Shown here in pieces: positions 8,118 to 17,400 of a stretch of 64,000 nt of DNA. The notes below the pieces were generated by a model that was given only the letters and a program-made list of their open reading frames with translations, made no database searches and was not told the DNA's origin. Positions within the stretch are counted from its first letter, which is position 1. Every line of letters begins with the position of its first letter. The translations under genes were made by a program, and so were the position numbers. Source of the DNA: Pedobacter suwonensis (GTDB lineage Bacteria; Bacteroidota; Bacteroidia; Sphingobacteriales; Sphingobacteriaceae); the NCBI RefSeq assembly GCF_900111825.1, contig NZ_FOJM01000016.1, forward strand, positions 1 through 64,000, given 5' to 3'.

Positions 8118-9335
8118 TCAATTGTTTTCCTGTTTTGCCTTTCCGTCCAGCAGCAGCACAGGATAGCCTGCTTTGACGGTCACGCGCAGTAGCTTTACCT
8201 TTTTACTGAATAGCCCCTTGGCAGCCTCAACGCCCGCAGAAGCTGCCTGGGCCCCGATGGATGGGTCAAGGCTCATGAGCTGTACACTTTGCAGCGCACG
8301 GTCCGCACCATCTTTGGAGGCCTCCCGGCTGATGGTGCCCGGGATACGGATGCCCTCGATACCATCAAGGTCATAAACCGAGAGGTTTACCGGGATCAGC
8401 TTGTTTACCGTACGGATGGCGGTGATATCCGCCTTAAGGCGTTCGCCGTCGATGCTGCACTTGCCAAAAACAAAGCTTCCCTGCGGCACCAGCGCGCCAC
8501 TGACCAGTACCGCTTCATTGAGTCTGAGTTTGAGTGTAGCACCCGCCGTAAGCACCTGCGTCTGTTCGGTCCTGGCGGAAATGGCATCGGTGATACCGGT
8601 ATCCGCCGGTGCATTACTTTCATCCAAACCATAAAAACCCGATGTCTTTTGAGCGGAATTGGGCATGATAGCTGCCGAAAGGTCTTCAGCAGGTTCGGAC
8701 ACCGGATAAACGCGGCCGCGGTTCTTCAGGGATTTCTGGCGTAGTTCCTCTCGGACCAGCCCTGGATTTTGTATGCTGCGGATCTTTTCAAGCATTTCGT
8801 TCAGCTGAGCCATCTGAGGGTCGGCGTTTTCAGGGGCTGACCCTTCCTGTAAGGACTGGAGGCGTTCCCTGAGCGCTTCGCTATCCGAATACACGTAATC
8901 CGTACCGGACTGGGGCTGCGGCTGGCGGACCAGTTGCTGGAGCTGTTCCAGGCGGGCACGTATCCGGGCTTCATTGGGATCATTGCCATAAGCTGGGCTA
9001 TAGGGATAGCCGGGCAAACTACCCGGTGCCGTACCGGTCAAACCTGTACTGCTGTCTTGCGGCAACGGCAGGCTGTCCATAACCATACCTGCATCCAGGT
9101 TCGTACTATCGGACGGGGACTGGTTATACAGGCTCATCTTATCGAGCGGATCAGCCGAAAGCTGCGGGGCGGGAAGGGAGGTATTCATACCCTGCTTTTG
9201 CCCTTCGGTCGTTTGCGTGATTCCTTTTCCGCCACCCAGCGCCCAGAAAGCGAGCGTAATGAAAGGGATTGCCAATAAGGGCAGGATCAGCAGGAACCTG
9301 CGCCTTTTGTCGTTGTTTTCTGTTGTACTGTTCAT
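8118..9335 (-). CDS. traM: Conjugative transposon protein TraM
   Basis: TraM-family component of the CTnDOT-type transfer apparatus, comparable to VirB10. It has a short cytoplasmic start, one membrane helix near residues 13-31 (FLLILPLLAIPFITLAFWALGGG) and a long low-complexity Pro/Ser/Gln linker. A beta-rich C-terminal domain follows from about 255, with LKLRLNEAVLVSGALVPQG and VYDLDGIEGIRIPG. The length (405) is normal for the family. The gene lies between traL and traN with only 8 bases to traL, as in an operon. Confidence 0.88.
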   Translation of the reverse strand: MNSTTENNDKRRRFLLILPLLAIPFITLAFWALGGGKGITQTTEGQKQGMNTSLPAPQLSADPLDKMSLYNQSPSDSTNLDAGMVMDSLPLPQDSSTGLTGTAPGSLPGYPYSPAYGNDPNEARIRARLEQLQQLVRQPQPQSGTDYVYSDSEALRERLQSLQEGSAPENADPQMAQLNEMLEKIRSIQNPGLVREELRQKSLKNRGRVYPVSEPAEDLSAAIMPNSAQKTSGFYGLDESNAPADTGITDAISARTEQTQVLTAGATLKLRLNEAVLVSGALVPQGSFVFGKCSIDGERLKADITAIRTVNKLIPVNLSVYDLDGIEGIRIPGTISREASKDGADRALQSVQLMSLDPSIGAQAASAGVEAAKGLFSKKVKLLRVTVKAGYPVLLLDGKAKQENN

Positions 9336-9343
9336 AGTCGTCT

Positions 9344-9679
9344 TTATTTTTTTGTCGTTTTTAAATAATGTTGGGTACTGTCGCTGACCGGCGGCATGGG
9401 AAGGCCTGGCATGTCATGGTTCGGCGGCAGGATAAAAGTGGCTGCGGCGGGAGGTCCTGCCCCGGCAGCCCTCAGCAGCAAATAAGAGCAGTAGCCACCG
9501 GCCAGTGCGCATAACAGTATCAGCGCGACTTTTTTCTGGCCCAGGCTCATGCGGGCTTCCAGTTTTTGGAGGGCTTTTACGGCCTTTTCCCTTAAACGGG
9601 AGCGGAGCGCTGCCAGGAGCCTGCCTGCCCGGTGGCGCAGCGGAGGGGATGATAGCGGGACTGTTCGTTTCATGGTCAT
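9344..9679 (-). CDS. traL: Conjugative transposon protein TraL (111 aa)
   Basis: A small single-pass membrane protein in the TraL position of the transfer operon. One hydrophobic segment (VALILLCALAGGYCSYLLL, about residues 51-69) follows a basic cytoplasmic part and precedes a short Pro-rich periplasmic tail. The start ATG overlaps the traK stop by four bases (ATGA), so translation is coupled. Homologues are sometimes mislabelled as a nitrogen regulatory protein. Identification rests mainly on size, topology and gene order. Confidence 0.75.
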   Translation of the reverse strand: MTMKRTVPLSSPPLRHRAGRLLAALRSRLREKAVKALQKLEARMSLGQKKVALILLCALAGGYCSYLLLRAAGAGPPAAATFILPPNHDMPGLPMPPVSDSTQHYLKTTKK

Positions 9680-10296
9680 TGTCGTTTTTGGATGTCCTTA
9701 TCATTGTTTTCCAGAATGCGCCAGCGTTCGATCAGGAAGCCGTGGGCATTGTTATCGGACCGGGAGACGTTGCGCAGGTAGCCCTCGGTAAGCAGGCTGC
9801 GGGTCAGGATGGCAGTGGGCCTGATGATACGCTGTGTACCGTAATAGCGGAAATAGTACGGGTACGAAGACATATCCAGCCGGATGCTGTCCATAGCGAG
9901 CTGCTGGCTGATATTGCCCGAAATAACCGAGTTATAGTAGCCGTTTTCCTTCAGGTCTTCATACTGCCGTGCAGCGGTGTTGTCTGCCAGGTAAAGCGCC
10001 TGTTTGAGGTTGTTTTCGATCACCTTGTCATCGGGGTCGAGGGTAAAGAAAAAATAATGGAAGCTGCGGATATGGTCGCGGGCCTCTACCTCGATGTTGT
10101 CCCTGCGGTCGGTAGCTAAAGCCGACAGGGCCTTTCCACTGCTGAGCAGGTAGATGCGCTCGCCGGTTTTGCTGACCATGCGGTAACTTTCGTACACCAC
10201 AAAGCAGCAGATGGCCATGCAGGCACCGATCAGCACAAAACTGAATAGGCGCACGTGCTTAAAAGCGGTTTCGATGTTGTTTAATTGGCGGAACAT
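9676..10296 (-). CDS. traK: Conjugative transposon protein TraK
   Basis: TraK-family protein of the CTnDOT-type mating channel, comparable to VirB8. The 206 residues have a short cytoplasmic start (MFRQLNNIETAFKHVRLF), a membrane helix at about 19-36, and a periplasmic domain with REKY-like charged patches (RRDNIEVEARDHIRSFHYFF). The length and the order traJ-traK-traL-traM are canonical. The four-base overlap with traL supports an operon. Confidence 0.88.
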   Translation of the reverse strand: MFRQLNNIETAFKHVRLFSFVLIGACMAICCFVVYESYRMVSKTGERIYLLSSGKALSALATDRRDNIEVEARDHIRSFHYFFFTLDPDDKVIENNLKQALYLADNTAARQYEDLKENGYYNSVISGNISQQLAMDSIRLDMSSYPYYFRYYGTQRIIRPTAILTRSLLTEGYLRNVSRSDNNAHGFLIERWRILENNDKDIQKRQ

Positions 10297-10349
10297 AGTT
10301 TTGCCTCTCTGCCCGTTTGCGGGGCAGTCTTTTTTTATTCGTTAAAAGA

Positions 10350-11360
10350 TCAGATCAGTACTTTGGCTACTGTAGCGGCTCCCTGGGCAATCTGGCCGGG
10401 AGCGGAACTTACCTTTTGGGTGAGGGCATCGGCACCACCGGGCTGGATGATATACCCCGCCACCGTAGGCACGGTAAAGTAGCCGACGATGCCCATGATC
10501 ATAAAGATGATATAGGTCGTACTGGCGAAAAAGTTGTTATCCAGGGTCAGCATATTCTCCAGCAAGGTGCTGATGATGGCACCGAAGATGTTGGCCACCG
10601 GCAGCCACATATAAACGTTCACGTAACGGGCAAACCAATTGGAAAGGCTGTGCCCAAAGCCGTCGAACACGGACAGGCCGAGCACCAGCGGACCGAGCAG
10701 TACCAGTATGATCAGGTAAAAGGTCCTGACGGTGTTGATGCATAGCGCGGCTGCCTGGTAGAGTACCTGCACCACTACGCGGACAAAGTTTTTGGCCATG
10801 CTCTTAAAGCTGAAGTAGCTGAAAATGCTGCCCATATCCGCCTGGTCGGCATTTGCCCCCTCCGGCTGGCTATACTGTTCCCATTGCTGCCCCTGCCCGT
10901 TGTTGTAGATACCTGGCGGCGGGGCCTGTGTGGCGGCCTTCTCTTCCTGATCCAGTTGCCAGGCTATGGCCTGCCCGCTGTTTTTGGAGAGATCGCGGGT
11001 AGCCGATACAACCGGGGAAAGCACCCCGTTCATCAGGTTGACCAGCGCCGGGAACAGCAGGATGGCGAGCCCGATGGCAAATGGTCTCAGCAGCGGGTAA
11101 AAGTCGATAGCCTCGGCACGGGCGAGGTGTTTCCATACCCTGACTGCCACAAACCATAAAGCGGCAAAGCCACCGATGGCACGGCCCACGTCCATCATCA
11201 GCGAACATTTGGGCAAAAATTGGTTGAAGAGCTTTTCGAGCTCTCCGTTCAATCCGCTGATATTGTCCCCGAAGCCCTGGGCCTGGGACAGCAGCGGCAA
11301 TGCCAGGCAGATTGCTGCCAGCATCATTGTTCTGCGTACACTCTTTTTCATACTGCACAT
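10350..11360 (-). CDS. traJ: Conjugative transposon protein TraJ
   Basis: A polytopic inner-membrane protein of the transfer apparatus, comparable to VirB6. An N-terminal signal-like segment (best start probably the second Met, MKKSVRR) is followed by several hydrophobic helices, such as IGGFAALWFVAVRVW, LAILLFPALVNLMNGV and FYLIILVLLGPLVLGLSV. The C-terminal part has NWFARYVNVYMWLPVANIFG, a hallmark of this family. It lies between traI and traK on the minus strand. A VirB6-like protein without TraG cannot build a working channel, so function depends on another element. Confidence 0.88.
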   Translation of the reverse strand: MCSMKKSVRRTMMLAAICLALPLLSQAQGFGDNISGLNGELEKLFNQFLPKCSLMMDVGRAIGGFAALWFVAVRVWKHLARAEAIDFYPLLRPFAIGLAILLFPALVNLMNGVLSPVVSATRDLSKNSGQAIAWQLDQEEKAATQAPPPGIYNNGQGQQWEQYSQPEGANADQADMGSIFSYFSFKSMAKNFVRVVVQVLYQAAALCINTVRTFYLIILVLLGPLVLGLSVFDGFGHSLSNWFARYVNVYMWLPVANIFGAIISTLLENMLTLDNNFFASTTYIIFMIMGIVGYFTVPTVAGYIIQPGGADALTQKVSSAPGQIAQGAATVAKVLI

Positions 11361-11383
11361 TTTTTAAGTAAATCTTTAATTGT

Positions 11384-12055
11384 CTAGTGACGCTGCCCGG
11401 ATAGTATCCTGCCATTTGCCGCATCCTGCTGCGTGCGCTGCCGTAAGGCATCGGCATCAGCTGCCTTGCGGTTAAATACCCGCAGAAAGGACAGCCTTTG
11501 CTTCGTTTCTGCATCAATGCGGTCGATCTGCTTTAGGCGTTCATCGTCGCTCATCCGCAGTTCGCTGTCTGTCAGCACCAGGCTCAGCTCATCGAGGCTG
11601 CGCAGGCTGGCTTCAAACAGGTTGTTGTATACCGAACCCATATAGCTGAGCTCAGCTGCGGTGAACCTGCCCCCTTTTTTAAAGCGGGCATAGGCAGACT
11701 GATACTCGCTGAGCAATTGTCCCTGGCTACGGATAATATCCGCCACGCGGCTGTAGCTGCGCAACCGCGGATTGACCTTGAGCAGGCCTTTTAGGAACAG
11801 GTCGTGCAGGTTGAAGTTTCCCTCGGACAGTCCTTTGATGGTGGAATAGCCGTTGTTCAGCGTCTGGTATCCGTTTTTCATCTGCGAGAGTATCTGCTTG
11901 AACTGGGCCAGTTTCTCAATATTGAGCGCCAATTGCTCCAGCTCCTGCTCCTGGGCATAAGTTTCAGGTATGTTCCAAAGGCAGGATCCTATTGCCGTCA
12001 CCACCAGAAGGGCGTATTTTCTTATCGTTCTCATCATCATAATTTTTTTTATCAA
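11384..12055 (-). CDS. traI: Conjugative transposon protein TraI-like
   Basis: An exported helical protein in the TraI position (DUF4141-like, compared by some to VirB5). A signal peptide ends near YAQEQE (about residue 35). The mature part is a long helical bundle with LAQFKQILSQMKNGYQTLN and SYMGSVYNNLFEASLRSLDEL, then the DDERLKQIDRI motif. Related proteins in Sphingobacteriaceae are sometimes annotated as TerB-like. It lies 24 bases upstream of traJ. A shorter relative is encoded at 13137-13688. Confidence 0.75.
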   Translation of the reverse strand: MIKKIMMMRTIRKYALLVVTAIGSCLWNIPETYAQEQELEQLALNIEKLAQFKQILSQMKNGYQTLNNGYSTIKGLSEGNFNLHDLFLKGLLKVNPRLRSYSRVADIIRSQGQLLSEYQSAYARFKKGGRFTAAELSYMGSVYNNLFEASLRSLDELSLVLTDSELRMSDDERLKQIDRIDAETKQRLSFLRVFNRKAADADALRQRTQQDAANGRILSGQRH

Positions 12056-12182
12056 TTTCCCGGATCAGGCCGCCGTATGGGGCGGCAGCAAGGAGTAGCG
12101 GCAGGGCCGCAGTCCGTTGCCCATAAATTTTTGTTTCGGCCGCCCCGGCTGGCCTTGCCTGCCGGGGCTTCTGCCGATATCC

Positions 12183-13023
12183 CTAAACATGGCAGTTGCC
12201 CGTACATTCGCCCCAGCTTTCGTCCTGGTACACGTCGAAGGCAATGTCAGCGAGCGGACGGCAGGAACGGTGGAGGTATACCGGGTTATGGATGCCCGCT
12301 CGGGTGCTGTTGCGGATAGACTCATCTACCGCAACGGCTGCTGCAAAATCTTCCGGTTCATGCTTTTTTCTCAATGCCCAGCTGCGGTCGCTCTGGTAGG
12401 GACAGAATACGCAGGAGGATTTTGGCGGAACGGGCAGGCCATGCAGCAGGTACCAGCGTACAATATCCTCGCGGCTCATCGGCCTGCCCCAATCAAGCCT
12501 TTGGGCTTCTTCTCTGCTCGAGATACGCTGTGCAAGGAACGGGTAGATCTTTACCTCCCAGGCATTCTGCGGTGGCGACATGCGCTGTATTTCATCCAGG
12601 CTGATCCCCTGCCAGCAGGCGGTCCGGGGCCTGCGGGACCCCTTGGGCAGACCGTAGATTCCGTCGCGGATATGGTCCTGGATGACCATGATCTTATACT
12701 CTGCGGTACATTGCCTGCGCAACATGCCTACCGAACCGTCACTGTTCTGCGTGAAGGCGGGAATGGAAGTAAACCTGTTCTGGCCCTTGCCTTTTTCCAG
12801 CAGGGATTGGTAAAGGTTCTTTTCCCGCAGTACGGTAATAGGTATGCCCTTGTTCCGGTCACTCCACCCGAGCAGGAAATCAAGGTACGCGTAAGTACCC
12901 CTGCCTTCTTTGCCCGTGTCCTACGAATATGGCATGATCTGCCCGCGGCAGCTGCCCCATACAACTCATCAGGTACATGGCCGTACTTTGTACTCCCATC
13001 CCCAGTGATATGATCTGCACCAT
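12183..13023 (-). pseudogene. PAPS-reductase-like (PP-loop) protein, frameshifted
   Basis: The gene starts at the ATG at 13023 (MVQIISLGMGVQSTAMYL, a PP-loop variant with SLGxGVQS) and reads to AIFV. One extra base at the CC pair 12920-12921 then shifts the frame. Removing it restores a VDTGKEGRGTYAYLDFL reading, where VDTG is the expected nucleotide-binding motif, and the frame continues to the stop at 12183. Later landmarks are LRRQCTAEYKI and SCVFCPYQS with its Cys pair. Members on mobile elements are of unclear function, possibly thiol or nucleotide chemistry on DNA. It may be a pseudogene or a sequencing error. Confidence 0.8.
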
Positions 13024-13136
13024 TGCTCTTTCACTTTTTCTGCTATCACTAATTTTGAATTGCGCCCTGCCTACCAGCCGTACATTTTTTTAAGGTTGGA
13101 CCGGTCTTTATGTTCCCGCTTCCGCTGGTCCGAGAG

Positions 13137-13688
13137 CTATACTATTTTCCGGTTTATTGATGCGCTGCCGGTGTAAATGCGCTGCATTTGGGCATATAGC
13201 CTGTCTATTGCCGAAAGGCGGGCATCGTCGGTCATTTTAAGCCTGCCGCTGGAAACCACCAGCTGCAATTCCTCCATATTGGCTTCGGCCTGGCCCAGTA
13301 ATTGTCGGTAGGAAGCATTGAAGTCCATCAGTTCCGTATCGCTGAGCTGCTTTTCTGCGGCCGCGTACCTGTACGCCTGGTTGTGGGCCTGGATCATCTG
13401 CCCCTGCATCCGGGCAATGGCACCTACTTTAGGGTACGTCCTGACCCGGGAGCTTACCCGGGAGAGGCTGTCGAAATAGGCGCTGTGCAGGCCCAGGTCC
13501 CCTGTTTTGATAGTTGAAATGGATGCCGTGCCGTTTCGGGCTATATCGTAGCCCTTGCTGAGATATTGTTCGTAGACCCTGAGCGCCACCAATTGTTCCA
13601 GCAGCCGCTTTTTCAGGGTCTGTCCTTGGTTGAATACCGATACCTGGGCGAATGCACCGGTATGGAACAGCAGTACCGATAACAGCAT
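13137..13688 (-). CDS. TraI-like paralogue, possibly 5'-truncated (183 aa)
   Basis: An exported helical protein related to the TraI-like gene at 11384-12055. Both share the block ending (L/K)MxDDxRLxxIDR and the upstream segment RxYxxVxxIxRxQGQ. The N-terminus is hydrophobic and ends in AFAQ, a plausible signal peptidase site, but it lacks the usual Lys/Arg start, and an in-frame stop directly precedes the ATG. The 5' end may therefore have been lost. It is the last recognisable gene of the conjugative stump before the RHS locus on the opposite strand. Confidence 0.6.
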   Translation of the reverse strand: MLLSVLLFHTGAFAQVSVFNQGQTLKKRLLEQLVALRVYEQYLSKGYDIARNGTASISTIKTGDLGLHSAYFDSLSRVSSRVRTYPKVGAIARMQGQMIQAHNQAYRYAAAEKQLSDTELMDFNASYRQLLGQAEANMEELQLVVSSGRLKMTDDARLSAIDRLYAQMQRIYTGSASINRKIV

Positions 13689-13926
13689 TTAATAAACTTC
13701 ATATACGTTAATAAAATACGGGAAACTGTATCCGGAATTTTGATATACGTAATAATTAATTTACATATCATAATGTCAATAATACCGCTACATCATAGAC
13801 TGATTCGTGTAAAATTCCCGTTTGTAGATATCCTATAAACTGAAGGGTTTATGTAAAAAACTTTATTTTGACTACATTCTTAGGTAAACTCGACCATCAG
13901 ATTATAAAGGATAAACTCTCTCAAAA

Positions 13927-14391
13927 ATGAAACGATACGCTCCTCTTATTCTCGGAATCGTGCTAGCGATTTCTCATGATTTGCATGCTCAGAAACTAGC
14001 CTTCAGCTATGACGCCTCTGGCAACCAAACCGAGCGTCGCTGGGTATGTATAAATTGTCCATCGGCCAGGCAAATGGCTTCGGATAAGAAAACCCTTGCT
14101 AAGTTCAATAACGAAGAAATCGGCAATGGTCTTACCACAGAAAGAGGATTGAAGGCTTATCCCAATCCTTTGAAAGAGCTCTTGAATCTTTCCTGGGGCG
14201 CTCCCGAAAAAATCTTCCTTAAGACGATTGATATATACAGTGTGGGGGGAAATACTGTATTTAAAAAGTCGTATGCCCCATCAGACAGGCAGACGAGCAT
14301 CCCGTTTCAAGAGTTTCCCCCCGGTACGTATCTGCTGCTAGGCAGATACTCTGATGATAAAACCGAAACGATTAAGCTTATCAAACACTAA
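13927..14391 (+). CDS. Small secreted protein with T9SS type A sorting domain
   Basis: A 154-residue exported protein. A signal peptide (MKRYAPLILGIVLAISHDLHAQ) is followed by one isolated YD-repeat-like unit (KLAFSYDASGNQTERRW). A C-terminal type IX sorting domain covers about 75-154: AYPNPLKELLNLSW, then IDIYSVGG, PPGTYLLLGRYSD and a basic end. It precedes the giant RHS gene by 25 bases in the same direction. The giant itself has no sorting domain, so this protein may be a companion exported or surface-anchored by T9SS. A role as adaptor is inference. Confidence 0.75.
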   Translation: MKRYAPLILGIVLAISHDLHAQKLAFSYDASGNQTERRWVCINCPSARQMASDKKTLAKFNNEEIGNGLTTERGLKAYPNPLKELLNLSWGAPEKIFLKTIDIYSVGGNTVFKKSYAPSDRQTSIPFQEFPPGTYLLLGRYSDDKTETIKLIKH

Positions 14392-14416
14392 CCTCTCATA
14401 TCTAAACCGCTATCCC

Positions 14417-17400
14417 ATGAAAATCCTTATCGCACCGATCCTAATATTATTTAGTCTCGGACTTCAACCATCCAATGCCCAGCAAAAAGGAGACACGACC
14501 AGGAAAAAAAATGACACTACAAAAACCACCGTTGCACAAATAACAGAACTTAAGTTTAACAAAGGAGAGACTCCAGTTTTTAAAACGGATACTTTGAATC
14601 TGCAGTTGAAAAAACCCAAGGGCAGCAAGATCTTAAATGCGTCAAAAAATGTCGAATATCCGCCAGGAGATCCTATAGACCCTACAGACCCCGGAGATCC
14701 GCCGATCGATCCTGTTGATCCCGTAGATCCGGGCGACCCTGGCAATCCACCAACTTCCGGCTCAGGTGTTGATGCAGGCAGAATGGCCGGTGGCCTGGAC
14801 GTATCACCTACGGGGGCTGCGACTTATTCGATTCCCCTGACACTCCCTCCGGGCTTAGGTAAAGTAGTCCCTCAGATTTCTGTCGTGTACAACAGTCAGG
14901 CAGGCAATGGAACTTTAGGCATTGGATGGAATCTTTCTGGACTATCTGCGATAACCAGAATATCTGCAACTACGTTTCATGACGGCTTTATTGGAAGCAC
15001 CTATTGGGATTCCAAAGACAGATTTGCGTTGGATGGTCAGCGCTTAATCTTAAAAAGTGGAACATACGGAGGTGACGGGGCGGAATATCAAACCGAAAGC
15101 TATTCAAACATAAGGATTTTTTCCAGGGGAGAATCGGGGATAGGACCTGACTACTTTGAAGTTCTTATGCCAGATGGATCTAAAGCCTTTTATGGGCTTG
15201 GTGGTGCTTCTGAAACCAATATGACATGGGCTATAACCTATTCGGAGAATCCTCTTGGGGCTCGGATTAGTTATTATTATAACCTTAGCAACAACTCCTT
15301 ATCCATTTCCCGAATTGAGTACGGCAGTTTAGGAAATGCTGCTGGTATCAATAAAATATTATTCAATTATGGCTATGGCAGTCACGGAGAACAGTCATAC
15401 AGCGGGGGTACACAATCTTACAATTCCAGCCTGTTGAACAAGATCTCGGTTATTGCTAACGGAAACGGGTTCAGAAATTATCATCTTAGCTACAATACCG
15501 TAGCCGATCTGAACTATCAGCGGATAACAGCTATCCAGGAGTATAACGGAGATGAAACAAGGATGCTGCAACCGGTTTATTTTACCTATGGTGGAACAGG
15601 CGCGGTTATCCCCTCAAGTACGATTTCCAATTTTGGCATTTCAAATATAGCAGCCACTAATTCCGAAGTTGTAACTGCAGATTTTACAGGCAACGGAACC
15701 ATGGATCTGTTATGGTACAACAAAACAGACAAAACCAAATTTTACGCTTTTTATGATATGGTCCCGAACGGATCAAATTATCAGTGGGGAGCCCAGGTTA
15801 ACACAGGTGCATTTACCGATATTTTTCCTGCTACCTGGCTAACATGGAATGAAAAGATTATACCTGGCCAAGGGATGCTGGTCGTAAAGAAACCGAGCTC
15901 GAATTCATATCTCTTTGACATGTATTCATCTGGAACGGTATCCCCCGTTTACCATCAGTATAATAAAGTATGGGATAACACTCCGGTCGGCCCGAATTAT
16001 TATTCCGATTGTGATTTTCAGGAGCATACCGGCGTTCCCTTAAACATGAAATTTGTCTCTGGGGATTTTAATGGAGACGGGCTAACGGATTTAATCGCTG
16101 TGAGCGAGGCATTAACAGTAACCGGCGAAAGCATGGAATACTATTATGACCCTTATGATGACCGGGCCAGCTACTACTACTGCGATCAAAAATTAAACTA
16201 TGTTACCTCGTCTGCGTATTTTATCAATATGGACCGTCGTGTCACGAGCAATTTTGTCGTTTCCCTCGGAGCTTTGAGCCAATTTTACATAAATGGCGAA
16301 CAGCTTTATACCGGTGATTATAACGGCGACGGCAAAACTGACATTCTCCATATTCGGAGTGGCTCAATGTATGTCTACTCAATGAATGCAATCAATGCCC
16401 TTGAATTGCTGTGGTATACCAATGATTCGCGCATTGCACTTGATAGACCTATTCTTCAGGGTGATTACAACGGGGACGGTAAGATGGATATCATGTTCTC
16501 TACCGGTAACAACTCGCTGTTTGCCACATTTATATCGACCGGAATGGCATTTTTAAAACATGAGCAATCTCAGCCTTTTAATAATGCAGCACCTTATTGG
16601 TCACCAGGCGCAGGTTCGGGATATGAAGTTCTTCGTCAGTATTATTTGGTTGCAAACGACGTTGATGGCGACGGTAAAACAGATATAATAAGGGCCGAAA
16701 CAGTTACCCAAAACGGCGTGAACGGGGGCACTATAAACCTTAATATCTATCACAATCTCGGAGTGCCCTCTGCTGGCTCAGCTCCTGGCTTCGGATCATC
16801 ATATTCCATGAGCCAGTTCACAAACCTAAAACACAATCCAATTCCATTATTCTTAAGTCCGAATAATATTAACTATCGGCCAGAATTCGGTTTCATAAGC
16901 GATGGTACTATTTCGCTTTTTAAATTTCAGAAAGAATTCAGAAGGGAAGTACAAGTAACAGGGATCGCCCAGGACGGGATAAATTATTCTTTGACCTATA
17001 ACGAATTGAATGGAACACAAGGCAACCAGTTTTCGCCGGTCTATGAGGGCGGTACCAACCAAATTTATCCATACATTGACCACAGCATTCTTCAAGGTGT
17101 ATACGCAGTAAGCAAAATTACACGAACGTACAATGGTGGTCAGGTAAGCCAAGTGTTCAATTATAAAAATGCTGTTAGCCATGCGGGAGGATTGGGTTTC
17201 CTGGGATTCGGTGAACTTACACGCAGTAACTGGCATATTGACGAAAATGATAACAACAGGATTTTTGAAACTAATATTTTTGATCCACAATTAAGGGGGG
17301 CATTAATACGCAGTTTTACATCAAAATCCACCTACATAAGTCCGTCTATAAAATATCTAGCACTAACAACCACATCCTCCAGCGATGGGGCAACGCTAAG

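Larger units (their letters stand above)
2144..13688. mobile_element. Truncated CTnDOT-like integrative conjugative element
   Basis: A tRNA-linked serine recombinase, accessory genes and traI-J-K-L-M-N in canonical order run on the minus strand. Genes for the TraG/VirB4 ATPase, coupling protein, relaxase and Par-type proteins are absent, and two accessory genes carry frameshifts. I infer an immobile remnant whose distal part was replaced by later insertions. The left end lies in the tRNA-Ser 3' half. The right boundary given is only the end of the last tra-like gene. Confidence 0.7.
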
